A stretch of DNA of 64,000 bases from Planctomycetota bacterium. GTDB lineage: Bacteria; Planctomycetota; Phycisphaerae; Phycisphaerales; UBA1924. Location of the stretch: assembly GCA_039819165.1 (NCBI GenBank), contig JBCBSM010000001.1, forward strand, positions 868,001 through 932,000, given 5' to 3'. Under the pieces are notes generated by a model, which made no database searches, had not been told where the DNA came from, and was given only the letters and a program-made list of their open reading frames with translations. This document shows positions 16,195 through 24,988 of this stretch, one piece after another (positions within the stretch are counted from its first letter, which is position 1; each line of letters begins with the position of its first letter). The position numbers and the translations under genes were made by a program.

Positions 16195-19100
16195 CTAGGC
16201 GAGGCCGCTGGAGATGCCCAGCGGGATGCCAAGTGTGCCGAAGGATCCGCCGAAGAAGCCATCGGTGCGACCCTGGTAGGCCACGACGCCCGACGACGCC
16301 TTGACGGTGAAGCCGTAGAACACGCCGGTGCCACCCCCGGATGCGGCCTCGGCCAGCCGCGTGGGGCTGATGAAGGCCCGCAGGTCGAACTCGGAGACGG
16401 TGGCGGCGGTCGCGACACGGCGGAAGGTCTCGGTGCTGCCGTCGGTGAACTGCAGCGTGATCTCGACAAGCGCGTCCTGCGTGCCGGGGTTGTAGAGGCG
16501 GAGGTACTCGTCGACCTGGCCCGCGGCGATGGGCGCGAAGCCCTCGCTGAACGCCCAGAAGGTCTGGGCCTGCGTCGCCGCGCCGCTCGCCAGCCGCTCG
16601 CCGAGACCGCGGGTCGACGACGAGACGGTGACCGGCGCCGAGCTCTCGTAGAAGACGGCGTACGGCTTGCCCTCGGGGAACAGCGGCAGCTCGGCAACCT
16701 CGACGGAGGCCGAGCTCGCACCCGAGAGCACGACGCTCTCGCGGATGGCCGACCCGTCGTCGAAGACGAAGCGGAGCTCGACCGTCGCCTGCGTCGACGA
16801 ACCGTTGACGATGAAGATCGTCTCGCTGTCGCTGCTGAGGCCGAACTGGCCCTCGGCGATGGCGCCTTCGGTAGCGCCGAGTCCGGGCACGCCCAGCTCC
16901 GCGGCGCCGCCGCTGTTGTCGAAGCTGCTGGCCGCCGCCACGACCTCGTCGCCCGCGACGATGCTGACGCCGTAGTTGCCCGGCGCCAGGCCCTGCAGCA
17001 CGCCGCTGGCCAGCTCGGCGTTGAGGTTCCACCCGCCGCGGCGGAGGCCCTCGAGCGTGAAGACGATCTCCGTCGCCGGCCCGCCGTTCTCGGGGAACAG
17101 GAAGGTGCTGACCTTGGTGGTCTCGCTGCTGGTGTTCTGGAAGGTGATGAAGTCGTTGGAGCCCTGGCCGATCGAGACGTTCGCGAAGCTCCACAGCTCG
17201 CTGGCGGTGGCGGTGAACGCCTCGCCGGTGGAGAAGCCGAAGTCGAAGTGGCTGATCGTCGCCGCCACCGGCACCGACGAGCGGACCTCCAGGGCGTAGG
17301 GCGTGCTCTTGCGGACGCCGTCGGCCAGGCCGGTCTCGGGGTTGAAGACGTTTGTGGCGTTGCCCATCTCGAACAGCTCGGGCGTGGTGATGGTCAGCGC
17401 ATCGGGGCTGCGGGTGTTCGCCGCCACGACGCCGTCGAAGAGGACCTGGTCCCGCACGCCGGTCTCGTAGCGGGCCACCACGATGACCCGTGCGTCGGTA
17501 TCCGTCGGGTTGACGATGGGCACGAAGGTGCTCGAGCGGTCGTTGGCGAAGCCCTCGGGATAGAACAGCCGGTAGGCCAGGTCGGCGATGCCGTCGGCAT
17601 CGGCGGCGACGTCGGCCGGATCCAGCGTCAGCAGCCCGCTGCGCTGGTCGGTGGCGTCGGCCCGCGTGTTGTTCGCGGTGGCGTACAGGCCATTGGCGCC
17701 GGTGATGGGCTCGGCTCCGGCATCCGACAGGAACACGAAGTACCGCAGCGACACACTCTCGCCGTCGGCCAGCTGGCCCAGGTCGTAGACGAGCGCCATG
17801 GTCAGGTCGCTCGACACGCCGTCGGGATCGGCCACCGACCGCGACAGCACCGTGGCCGGATCGCGGATCTCGCCCGAGATCGTCGAGAAGAGCGCCGACG
17901 CCCGCGTGTCGGTCGCGTCCGCGCCGATCGCGATGCTCCTGCCGTTGGCGCCCGTCGCCACGGCGAGCGGCAGCCCATCGACGACGTCGTTGGTCGTGAA
18001 TAGGCTGCCCGTGCCGCCGAAGTCCTGATCGGGGTTGAAGCCCTCGGCCCACAGCACGTTGCCCAGGGCCCGGCCCGCGACGTTCTGCAGCGAGACGTCG
18101 ATCGCCAGGAAGCTGCCGTCCTGGGCGTAGCTGATCGTGCGGGAGACGTCGAAGCCGTCGACCACGCCGCTGACGACCACGCGGTTGTTGGCCGGCGTGG
18201 ACTGGCTCGTCACATTGAAGGGCACGTCCCGCGAGGGACCCGCCCCATCGTTGATGAACGAAGACCCGCCGCTGCTGAGGCCGAAGAAGGCCGTCCGTGT
18301 CGGCTCGCCGCCCACGAGCGGCAGGAACTCGATGCCGCCGAGCGATAGGCCCAGGGCATCGAGGCCGAAGACGCCGGTGCCGGTGATGCCCGCGTCGAGG
18401 CGGCTGCCGCTGAGGCTCACGCTGGGGTCGCTGACGCCGCTCGCCAGCTCGAGCGACAGCGTGTACGCGCCGACGGTCTCGCCGTCGACGCCGGAGGCGA
18501 CGGCCGTCGGGTCGTACGCGCCCGGGTCGGCCGCGCGGGCCGAGTCCGACACGCCGATGATGTAGCTGCCGCCGTCGACGAAGACGAACCCGTTGATGGC
18601 CGCGTCACGCTCGCCGCCGGGGTTGCTGGCCTGCAGCTCGTTGCCGTCGGCGTCGAACAGCCGCAGCGCCAGGTCGACGACGCCGCCCGAGGTCGCCTCG
18701 ATGTTGAGCGTGGAGCCCGCGGCCGCCTCGAAGCTGAACAGGTCCACGTCCCGCACGCCGAAGCCGCCGTCGCCGATGAACGCATTCAGCGTCACGGTGG
18801 CCGACGCCGGATCGACCACGCGGGCGGTCGTCAGCGTGTCGTTGAGCTCGAAGGGGCCGAAGATGTCGTTCTGGAGGGTGAGGTCCAGCTCCCACTCCAG
18901 CAGGCTGCCCGCGTCGTTGCCCTTGGTATCGCGGATCACGATCCGCCACAGCCCGTTGGCCGCGGTGTCGTTGAAGACCGTGAGCGAATCCTGCGGCGCC
19001 CAGAGGCCGCTGAACGGGGCGTCGGCGGGCGTGGCGGCCACGATGCTCCGCGTCGCCTCGCTGTCGAAGATGGTGTTCGTGAAGTTGTCGGCGCTGCCGC

Positions 19101-21603
19101 CGATGCCGTTGGCCAGCGTCACGATCTGGCCCTGCGGCCCGATCAGGCTGATGTCCAGGTCGCTCACGAAGTCGTGCGCGATGTCGATGCGGACGTTCAG
19201 GTCGCTGATGACCCGCGAATCGTCGATGAAGATCGACTCGATGAGGGTGCCCTGATCGGGGATCGGCCGTCCCGGAATCGGGAACGCCGCGGTCTCGACC
19301 AGCGTGGCATCGCCCACGAGGGCGACGTCGATGGTCAGGTTGTAGCTGCCCAGCGACTGGCTGCTGCCGCTGCCGGCCACCAGCGGCCGGTAGGACTCGT
19401 TGCCGAAGCCGCTGACGCCCACGTAGTACACGCCCGCGCTGGGCAGGAAGAAGTCGATGAACGGGTCGTTGCCGAAGAACTGGTCGTTCATCGCCAGCTC
19501 GTTGCCGTTGCCGTCGAACAGCCGCAGCACGCCGTCGAGCGTCGACGGCGTCGGCAGCGTCTCGGCGAAGACCCGCGCGGTCACGAGGCCGCCACGGGGC
19601 ATGTCGATGCGGTAGAGGTCGACGTCGAGGCCGGCCTGCAGGCCGTCGCCGATGGTGCGACCGGAGAACTGCACGCTGCCGTCGCCGCCGCCGGGGACGA
19701 TCACGGGCGTGGCCGACTGGATGCGGTCGTTGGGCTCACCCGGGCCGGGGGCGACCACGATATCGAAGAAGTAGGTCTCGTTCTCGCCGCTGACGGCATC
19801 GCCGTTGAGGAAGTTGCCCTCGAGGTCGGTGAAGCCCGAGGCGATCAGATCCAGCCGATAGCTGTCCAGCGTGCCCAGGGCGATCGACGGGGTGATGGTC
19901 AGCACCGTGCCGGTAGCGTCGAGCGTGGCGCCCGCCAGGGGAATAACGACCTCGTCGCCGTCGCCGAAGGTGCCGTCGCCGCCCGACCGCTGCAGCGTGA
20001 TCGACGAGAGCACGCCCGGGCCCAGGGGCGCGAGCCGCTCGTTGAAGGCGACCTCGAGCTGGTTGACCGGCGCGCCGGTGAGCACGCCCGGGCTGATCTG
20101 CGTGACCAGCGGGCCGTCGGTCAGGATGAACTCGAGCGCCCGGAAGGCGTTGACCCGGCCGTCCGCGACGACGAGATCCTGCAGCGCGGGGATGGGATCG
20201 CTCGAGGCGATCAGCGCGTCCTTGACCTGCGACGGCGTGAGGTCGGGCCGCACGGCCTTCATCAGGCCCACGATGCCCGCCACGATCGGGCCGGAGAACG
20301 AGGTTCCATCGATGAACGTGTACGTGTTGTTGACCGCCGTGGTCAGGATGCGCTCGCCCGGGGCCGCGACGTCGACGGTGGTCTCGCCAAAATTCGAGAA
20401 GCCCGCGAGCTCGTCGCGGTTGTCGGTCGCGGCCACGGAGATGATGCCCGGCAGGTCGTAGGCCGCCGGGAAGTTGGTGAACGCGTCGTCGTTGTCGTTC
20501 GAATCGTTGCCTGCCGACGCAACGAAGGTGCCGCCCGCGGCGATGAAGTCCTCGATCGCGGCCCGCTCGAAGTCGAAGTCCTCGAACTCGGCGAAGAAGC
20601 CCGGGGCGAAGGCGCCGTAGCTGTTGTTGGATGCGGCGATGGGCACGCCCGCCTGCAGCAGCCCGGTGAGGTAGGTGTGCGCCGCGATGATCGCGCCGCC
20701 GACGAGCGCGCCCTCCTGGTTGGCGATCTTGACCGGCAGGATCGAGACGTCCCAGTTGACGCCCGCGATGCCGATGCCGTTGTTGCCCACCGCGCCGATG
20801 GTGCCGGCAACGGCCGTGCCGTGGCCACCGCCGATGGCGTCGTCGTCGGGGTTGTTGTCGCCGCCGAAGATGCCGGTGCCGCCCTCGCCAAAGGTCGCGG
20901 TGCCGAAATCCCAGCCGTTGATGTCGTCGACGAGGCCGTTGCCGTCGTCATCGATGCCGTTGCCGGGGATCTCGCTGGGGTTCACCCAGATGTTGTCGGC
21001 CAGGTCTTCGTGGTCGATCTCGACGCCGGTGTCGACCACCGCGATAACCACGCCGCTCGAGCCCGTCGTGATCTCCCATGCCCGCTCTGCGTCGATGTCG
21101 GCGCCCGGCGTGCCGGCCAGTAGCCCGGGGATGATCTGCCCGGTGTTCTCCAGCCAGTACTCGTCGACGTAGCCCGGGTCGTTGGGCACCAAGTTGGGCG
21201 CCCGCGCCACGTTGGGCTCGATGTTGACCAGGTCGTCGTTGATGCCCCGCGCCCAGTCGATCGCCCGCTCGTTGAGCGGGTCGGGCGTCGTGAACTCGAT
21301 GAAGCGATCGCCGCGGCGTATGTAGCCATCGATGGCGATGCCCAGGTCGGCGATCACGCCGCTGAACTCGGCCAGCAGCGTCTTGTTGGTCACGCCCCGC
21401 TCGAAGGTCATGATCCACGAGTCCTCAACGCGGACGACCTGGCCGTCCCGCCAGTCCACGACCTCCAGGCCCGAGGGCAGCTCCACCGCACCCGACAGCA
21501 TGACCCGAGACTCGAGCGTCTCGACGATCGCCGGGGAACTCGTGCGGCCCGATTGGCGGAACAGGTCACGGATCCGGCGACGCGTGGTGGTGGATGCCGA
21601 CAT
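16195..21603 (-). CDS. Giant secreted S8 subtilisin-like protease with LEPR motif, PPC and P domains
   Basis: At 1802 residues this is the largest gene in the window. The N-terminus carries the planctomycete LEPR-type motif (VETLESRVMLSG, residues 27-38), seen on large exported proteins of this phylum. The peptidase S8 domain has the catalytic triad Asp191 (VVDTG), His261 (GGHGTAVAGT) and Ser435 (DGTSFSGP), with oxyanion Asn near 326. Then come a Big/CHU-like beta domain, a PPC domain (about 640-760), a proprotein-convertase P domain (about 785-900), a second PPC domain and a C-terminal half of repeated beta-rich units (for example VELRFVFDDGS). It should be a secreted or surface protease. 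The ATG follows GGAGA. Confidence 0.93.
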   Translation of the reverse strand: MSASTTTRRRIRDLFRQSGRTSSPAIVETLESRVMLSGAVELPSGLEVVDWRDGQVVRVEDSWIMTFERGVTNKTLLAEFSGVIADLGIAIDGYIRRGDRFIEFTTPDPLNERAIDWARGINDDLVNIEPNVARAPNLVPNDPGYVDEYWLENTGQIIPGLLAGTPGADIDAERAWEITTGSSGVVIAVVDTGVEIDHEDLADNIWVNPSEIPGNGIDDDGNGLVDDINGWDFGTATFGEGGTGIFGGDNNPDDDAIGGGHGTAVAGTIGAVGNNGIGIAGVNWDVSILPVKIANQEGALVGGAIIAAHTYLTGLLQAGVPIAASNNSYGAFAPGFFAEFEDFDFERAAIEDFIAAGGTFVASAGNDSNDNDDAFTNFPAAYDLPGIISVAATDNRDELAGFSNFGETTVDVAAPGERILTTAVNNTYTFIDGTSFSGPIVAGIVGLMKAVRPDLTPSQVKDALIASSDPIPALQDLVVADGRVNAFRALEFILTDGPLVTQISPGVLTGAPVNQLEVAFNERLAPLGPGVLSSITLQRSGGDGTFGDGDEVVIPLAGATLDATGTVLTITPSIALGTLDSYRLDLIASGFTDLEGNFLNGDAVSGENETYFFDIVVAPGPGEPNDRIQSATPVIVPGGGDGSVQFSGRTIGDGLQAGLDVDLYRIDMPRGGLVTARVFAETLPTPSTLDGVLRLFDGNGNELAMNDQFFGNDPFIDFFLPSAGVYYVGVSGFGNESYRPLVAGSGSSQSLGSYNLTIDVALVGDATLVETAAFPIPGRPIPDQGTLIESIFIDDSRVISDLNVRIDIAHDFVSDLDISLIGPQGQIVTLANGIGGSADNFTNTIFDSEATRSIVAATPADAPFSGLWAPQDSLTVFNDTAANGLWRIVIRDTKGNDAGSLLEWELDLTLQNDIFGPFELNDTLTTARVVDPASATVTLNAFIGDGGFGVRDVDLFSFEAAAGSTLNIEATSGGVVDLALRLFDADGNELQASNPGGERDAAINGFVFVDGGSYIIGVSDSARAADPGAYDPTAVASGVDGETVGAYTLSLELASGVSDPSVSLSGSRLDAGITGTGVFGLDALGLSLGGIEFLPLVGGEPTRTAFFGLSSGGSSFINDGAGPSRDVPFNVTSQSTPANNRVVVSGVVDGFDVSRTISYAQDGSFLAIDVSLQNVAGRALGNVLWAEGFNPDQDFGGTGSLFTTNDVVDGLPLAVATGANGRSIAIGADATDTRASALFSTISGEIRDPATVLSRSVADPDGVSSDLTMALVYDLGQLADGESVSLRYFVFLSDAGAEPITGANGLYATANNTRADATDQRSGLLTLDPADVAADADGIADLAYRLFYPEGFANDRSSTFVPIVNPTDTDARVIVVARYETGVRDQVLFDGVVAANTRSPDALTITTPELFEMGNATNVFNPETGLADGVRKSTPYALEVRSSVPVAATISHFDFGFSTGEAFTATASELWSFANVSIGQGSNDFITFQNTSSETTKVSTFLFPENGGPATEIVFTLEGLRRGGWNLNAELASGVLQGLAPGNYGVSIVAGDEVVAAASSFDNSGGAAELGVPGLGATEGAIAEGQFGLSSDSETIFIVNGSSTQATVELRFVFDDGSAIRESVVLSGASSASVEVAELPLFPEGKPYAVFYESSAPVTVSSSTRGLGERLASGAATQAQTFWAFSEGFAPIAAGQVDEYLRLYNPGTQDALVEITLQFTDGSTETFRRVATAATVSEFDLRAFISPTRLAEAASGGGTGVFYGFTVKASSGVVAYQGRTDGFFGGSFGTLGIPLGISSGLA

Positions 21604-21830
21604 CTCGATTCTCCAAGAGCGTTGCGGGGCGGGCAGGTGATCGGTGCGCTCTGCGGTCGTCCGCCAGGCGGCGGACGCGGCGGGCGAGCCTGGGCGCCGG
21701 GCATGCTCATGCCGGCGTGCACAGGCACGATCCCGTCGGGGGGCTCCGACGGTCTCTCTCGTGCGGGCCTACGGCTCGCGGCACCGCAACGTTCCGTGCG
21801 GCGGCGCAAGTGTAGCCGCTCGGGCTCGCG

Positions 21831-23093
21831 TCAAGGGCCAGCGGAAGACCTCGTATGCACCAGCGACAGCAGCATTTCGGCATTGGCTGCGCTCGCGCCC
21901 CGGTGCTCCTCGACGCACCGCCGCGCCGCCACCCCCATCGCCTTCCGCGCGTCGTCGTCGGCCAGGAGCGCTCCTACCGCCGCCCGAACGCCATTGGCTT
22001 CTACCACCCGCAGCCCGCCCGATGCCTCGAGCTGCTGCACCACCCGGGCGAAATTGGCGTGCGCCGGGCCGATCAGCACGGGCTTGCCGAGCGCCGCCGG
22101 CTCCATCGGGTCCGAACCCTGGAGCGATCCGCCGCGGTCGCCGAAGCTCCGCCCCATGACCACCACGTCCGCCAGCTCGTAGGCGAAGCCGAGTTCGCCG
22201 AGCGAATCCAGCACGAAGCGACTCGCGCCCTGGCCGGGCGTCCTCGCCGATCGGCGGACGCTTCGCGGCAGGCTCGCCGCCACCTCGTCGAAGCGTTCGG
22301 GCCGCCGCGGGGCCACCAGAAGCAGGCCATCGCAGGCCAGGTGCAGCAGGTGCTCCTCGCCCGGCGCCGTGCTGCCGGCGACGACCAGCAGCCGGGAGCG
22401 ATCGATGCCCAGCTCCGCCGCCAGCGCCTCGGCTTTGGCGGAGAGCCCTCCGGGAGCCGGGTCCCGCGCCGAATCCCACTTCAGCGAGCCGGCCACCCGC
22501 ACGCGGTCCTCGGGCACGCCCAGGGCCACGAAGCGGCGGGCGAAGCCCTCGTCCTGGGCGCCCACGGCCGACAGCGCCGCGAACGACCGCCGCAGCAGCG
22601 GCCGGATCTTCATGTAGCCGCGGAACGAACGCTCGCTGATCCGCCCATTGACGATCGCGATGGGCACGCCCCGCCGTCGGCACGCCGACACGAAGTTGGG
22701 CCACAGCTCCAGCTCCGTGAGCGCCACCACGTCGGGCTCGACGGCGTCGAGGAAACGCCGCACCGCGAATGTCGCGTCGAGCGGGTACCGCACGACGCGG
22801 CAGGTCTCTCCGTACAGGTCCCGCGCCCGCGCGAGCCCGGTGTCGGTCGTCGCCGACACCACGACGCGGGCGTGCGGCGTCAGCAGCGGCACGAGCGCCC
22901 GCAGCGCCCCGGCTTCTCCCACCGAGACCGCATGCACCAGGACCACCGGGCGGTTGTCGGCGGCCCATCCGGGCGGAGGCAGGCCGATCCGGCCGAAGCG
23001 TTCGGCCCAGCCGCCGCGGGCCTTGCGGAGCCATCTGGGCGCGGTGATCGCGGCCACGAGCACGTAGATCAGATTTGTCAGGATGCCGAGCAC
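21831..23093 (-). CDS. waaA: 3-deoxy-D-manno-octulosonic acid (Kdo) transferase
   Basis: WaaA (KdtA, GT30) transfers Kdo from CMP-Kdo to lipid IVA at the inner membrane, the first step of LPS core synthesis. The 420-residue protein has an N-terminal membrane anchor (GILTNLIYVLVAAITAPRW), the base residue region VHAVSVGEAGALRAL, SATTDTGLARARDLYG, the ELELWPNF motif, VNGRISERSFRGY and the C-terminal donor site with GRSFGDRGGSLQGSDPMEPA. Together with lpxI at 32.7 kb it shows a lipid A/LPS pathway. It lies upstream of the giant protease with a 227-base gap in which I see no clear element. Confidence 0.94.
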   Translation of the reverse strand: MLGILTNLIYVLVAAITAPRWLRKARGGWAERFGRIGLPPPGWAADNRPVVLVHAVSVGEAGALRALVPLLTPHARVVVSATTDTGLARARDLYGETCRVVRYPLDATFAVRRFLDAVEPDVVALTELELWPNFVSACRRRGVPIAIVNGRISERSFRGYMKIRPLLRRSFAALSAVGAQDEGFARRFVALGVPEDRVRVAGSLKWDSARDPAPGGLSAKAEALAAELGIDRSRLLVVAGSTAPGEEHLLHLACDGLLLVAPRRPERFDEVAASLPRSVRRSARTPGQGASRFVLDSLGELGFAYELADVVVMGRSFGDRGGSLQGSDPMEPAALGKPVLIGPAHANFARVVQQLEASGGLRVVEANGVRAAVGALLADDDARKAMGVAARRCVEEHRGASAANAEMLLSLVHTRSSAGP

Positions 23094-23179
23094 CGCGGAC
23101 GATAGGGTTAGCCTCTACCACGACCAGCGGCCTTGAGCGTGGCCGCCGGCGGGACGGACAAGAGACCAGGAGATCGAGC

Positions 23180-24019
23180 ATGCCGTTTTCGCGTCGAACC
23201 CTCGCTTCCGTTGTGGCCCTCGCGGCCGTCGCCGCCGCGCTGCCGGCGTGCACGACCGTCAGCCGCGGCATCGGCAACCTCACGGCCAACAAGTACGCCA
23301 AGCCCCGCAGCGGCACCGAGTGGGTCATCGCCCCGCCGCAGCTCGACCCGCCGGCGTCCGATGCCAGGACGATCTACATCTCGCACCGCAACCTCAGCGA
23401 CCTCCAGGACCTGGAGATCAAGCCCATCGTTGTCGCCGCCGCCCAGTCGGAGGGCTGGCAGGTCGTCAGCGATCCCGAGGCCGCGACCTTCCGCCTGCGG
23501 GGCCAGACGCGGTTCTTCGGCGAGGTCGAACCCGGCTCGGGCGGTGTCGCGCAGGCCAGGGCGCTGGGCGTCGTGACCGGCGCCGCGGTCGGCATCGGCA
23601 CGGGCATCGGCGTGGCCGAGGCGACCGACAGCGGCCTCGCCGGCGCTGCCGCCGGTGGCGCCGCGGGCGGCCTGGTCGGCTTGGGCATCGCCAACGCCTC
23701 CACCCCCCGCGAGTGGGCCCTCATCGTGGATTGGGTGCTCGAGGAGCGGATGAGCGAGCCCACCGAGTTCGACGTCTACACCGACTCGTCGGCCACCGCC
23801 GCCAGCGGCATGGCGACCTCCACCACCCGCAGCAGCACCGGTGGCGGCGAGCGTGCTCGATCGGGCAGCTACGCCACCAACACCCGCACCAGCAACTACT
23901 TTCCCCACGGCGTGCGGCTGAGCGCCTGGGCCAACCAGATGAACATGCGCGAGAACGAGGCCGCCCCCAAGATCAGGGAGCGGGTCGAGCGGGTCGTCGC
24001 CAACATGTTGCCCCAATAG
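23180..24019 (+). CDS. TraT-like outer-membrane lipoprotein
   Basis: From the ATG the protein is 279 residues: a signal with lipobox LPAC (Cys about residue 24) and a TraT-type layout. The diagnostic parts are RTIYISHRNLSDLQDLEI (compare the IFLQIKNTSD of TraT), a GWQVVSDPEAATFRLRG segment, and a glycine-zipper pair of hydrophobic stretches (GVVTGAAVGIGTGIGVA, AAAGGAAGGLVGLGIA). A Thr/Ser/Gly linker follows, then a C-terminal helix VERVVANMLPQ. TraT proteins block conjugation into the cell or give serum resistance when plasmid-borne; related chromosomal lipoproteins have unknown roles. No conjugation genes are nearby. Confidence 0.75.
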   Translation: MPFSRRTLASVVALAAVAAALPACTTVSRGIGNLTANKYAKPRSGTEWVIAPPQLDPPASDARTIYISHRNLSDLQDLEIKPIVVAAAQSEGWQVVSDPEAATFRLRGQTRFFGEVEPGSGGVAQARALGVVTGAAVGIGTGIGVAEATDSGLAGAAAGGAAGGLVGLGIANASTPREWALIVDWVLEERMSEPTEFDVYTDSSATAASGMATSTTRSSTGGGERARSGSYATNTRTSNYFPHGVRLSAWANQMNMRENEAAPKIRERVERVVANMLPQ

Positions 24020-24051
24020 GGCACCGCTCCCAAGAGCACAAGGGGCGGGAC

Positions 24052-24936
24052 CTAGACCCGCAGGCCGGCCCGCCACGCCTCCTCGTCCCGCTCGTCCTCG
24101 GCCGATCGCGGCAGCACTAGGCCGTCCCAGGCCAGCCGGATGGTGCCCGGCAGCTGCCGCTCGGTCGGCTCGTGCCGCACCTCGTGGTTCATGTGGATGA
24201 ACCACGTCCGCTCGGCCTCGATCCGCTGTGCCGCCGACACCGCCTCGTCGATCGAGAAGTGCGTGGGGTGCTTGCGGTGCCGCAGTGCGCCCAGCACGAG
24301 GGTCTTAAGGCCCCTCAGCAGCGGCCACGCGTCGGGCGGGACGGCCGACACGTCGGTGCAGTAGGCCAGCGGCAGCAGGTCCCCCGCGCCCTTCCGCGAG
24401 GCCACCGTGCCCGACGCCGCATCCACGCGGAAGCCCAGCACGGGCAGCTTGCCGTGCAGCAGCGGGATGGGCGTGATCCGCAGCCCGAACAGCTCGAGGG
24501 GCACGCACGCCTCGATCCGGTGCGGGATGACCGACGCCACGAAGCTGGGCTGCACGTTCTTGTGGGCTTCGAAGACGTGCGCGTACACCCGCCGCAGGAA
24601 GGCCATCGTCTGGTCGCTGGCGTAGATGTCCACCGGCCCGTGCATCAGCTGGTTGAACCGTCGGATCTCGTCGAGCCCCCACGTGTGGTCCACGTGGTTG
24701 TGCGTGAACAGCAGCGCATCGAGGCGGTCGAGCTCCGCCCGCAACGCTTGCTGCCTGAGGTCTGGCCCCGCGTCGAACAGGAGCGTCCGTTCATCGCCGC
24801 GGTCGTCCTCGAACCGCAGCGCCGCCGAGCACCGCAGCCGCCGATCGCGGGGATCCTCCGACGTGCACGTCAGGCAGGTGCAGCCGATGACGGGCACGCC
24901 CGACGACACGCCCGTGCCCAGGAACTCGAAGGACAT
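24052..24936 (-). CDS. MBL-fold metal-dependent hydrolase, PhnP-like
   Basis: The 294-residue protein has the PhnP subgroup signature: FLGTGVSSGVPVIGCTCLTC (extra zinc-binding cysteines), a CSAAL segment, LLFDAGPDLRQQ, the metal motif FTHNHVDHTWGLDEIR, YCTDVS and a late HMNHEV histidine. PhnP itself is a cyclic phosphodiesterase (ribosyl 1,2-cyclic phosphate), and relatives cut other cyclic or phosphodiester substrates, so the substrate here is open. The ATG giving MSFEFLGTG is where relatives start; the longer frame runs into the divergent cysS promoter. It ends 32 bases from the convergent TraT-like gene. Confidence 0.85.
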   Translation of the reverse strand: MSFEFLGTGVSSGVPVIGCTCLTCTSEDPRDRRLRCSAALRFEDDRGDERTLLFDAGPDLRQQALRAELDRLDALLFTHNHVDHTWGLDEIRRFNQLMHGPVDIYASDQTMAFLRRVYAHVFEAHKNVQPSFVASVIPHRIEACVPLELFGLRITPIPLLHGKLPVLGFRVDAASGTVASRKGAGDLLPLAYCTDVSAVPPDAWPLLRGLKTLVLGALRHRKHPTHFSIDEAVSAAQRIEAERTWFIHMNHEVRHEPTERQLPGTIRLAWDGLVLPRSAEDERDEEAWRAGLRV

Positions 24937-24988
24937 CCGCCGCACCAGCCAGCCTACGCCGATCCGCCCACGGGCGGTACCATCGGCC

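Noticed and set aside
19174-21123. Rightward open frame of 649 codons antisense to the subtilase
   Set aside because: It mirrors the protease domain, which has its complete catalytic triad on the minus strand.
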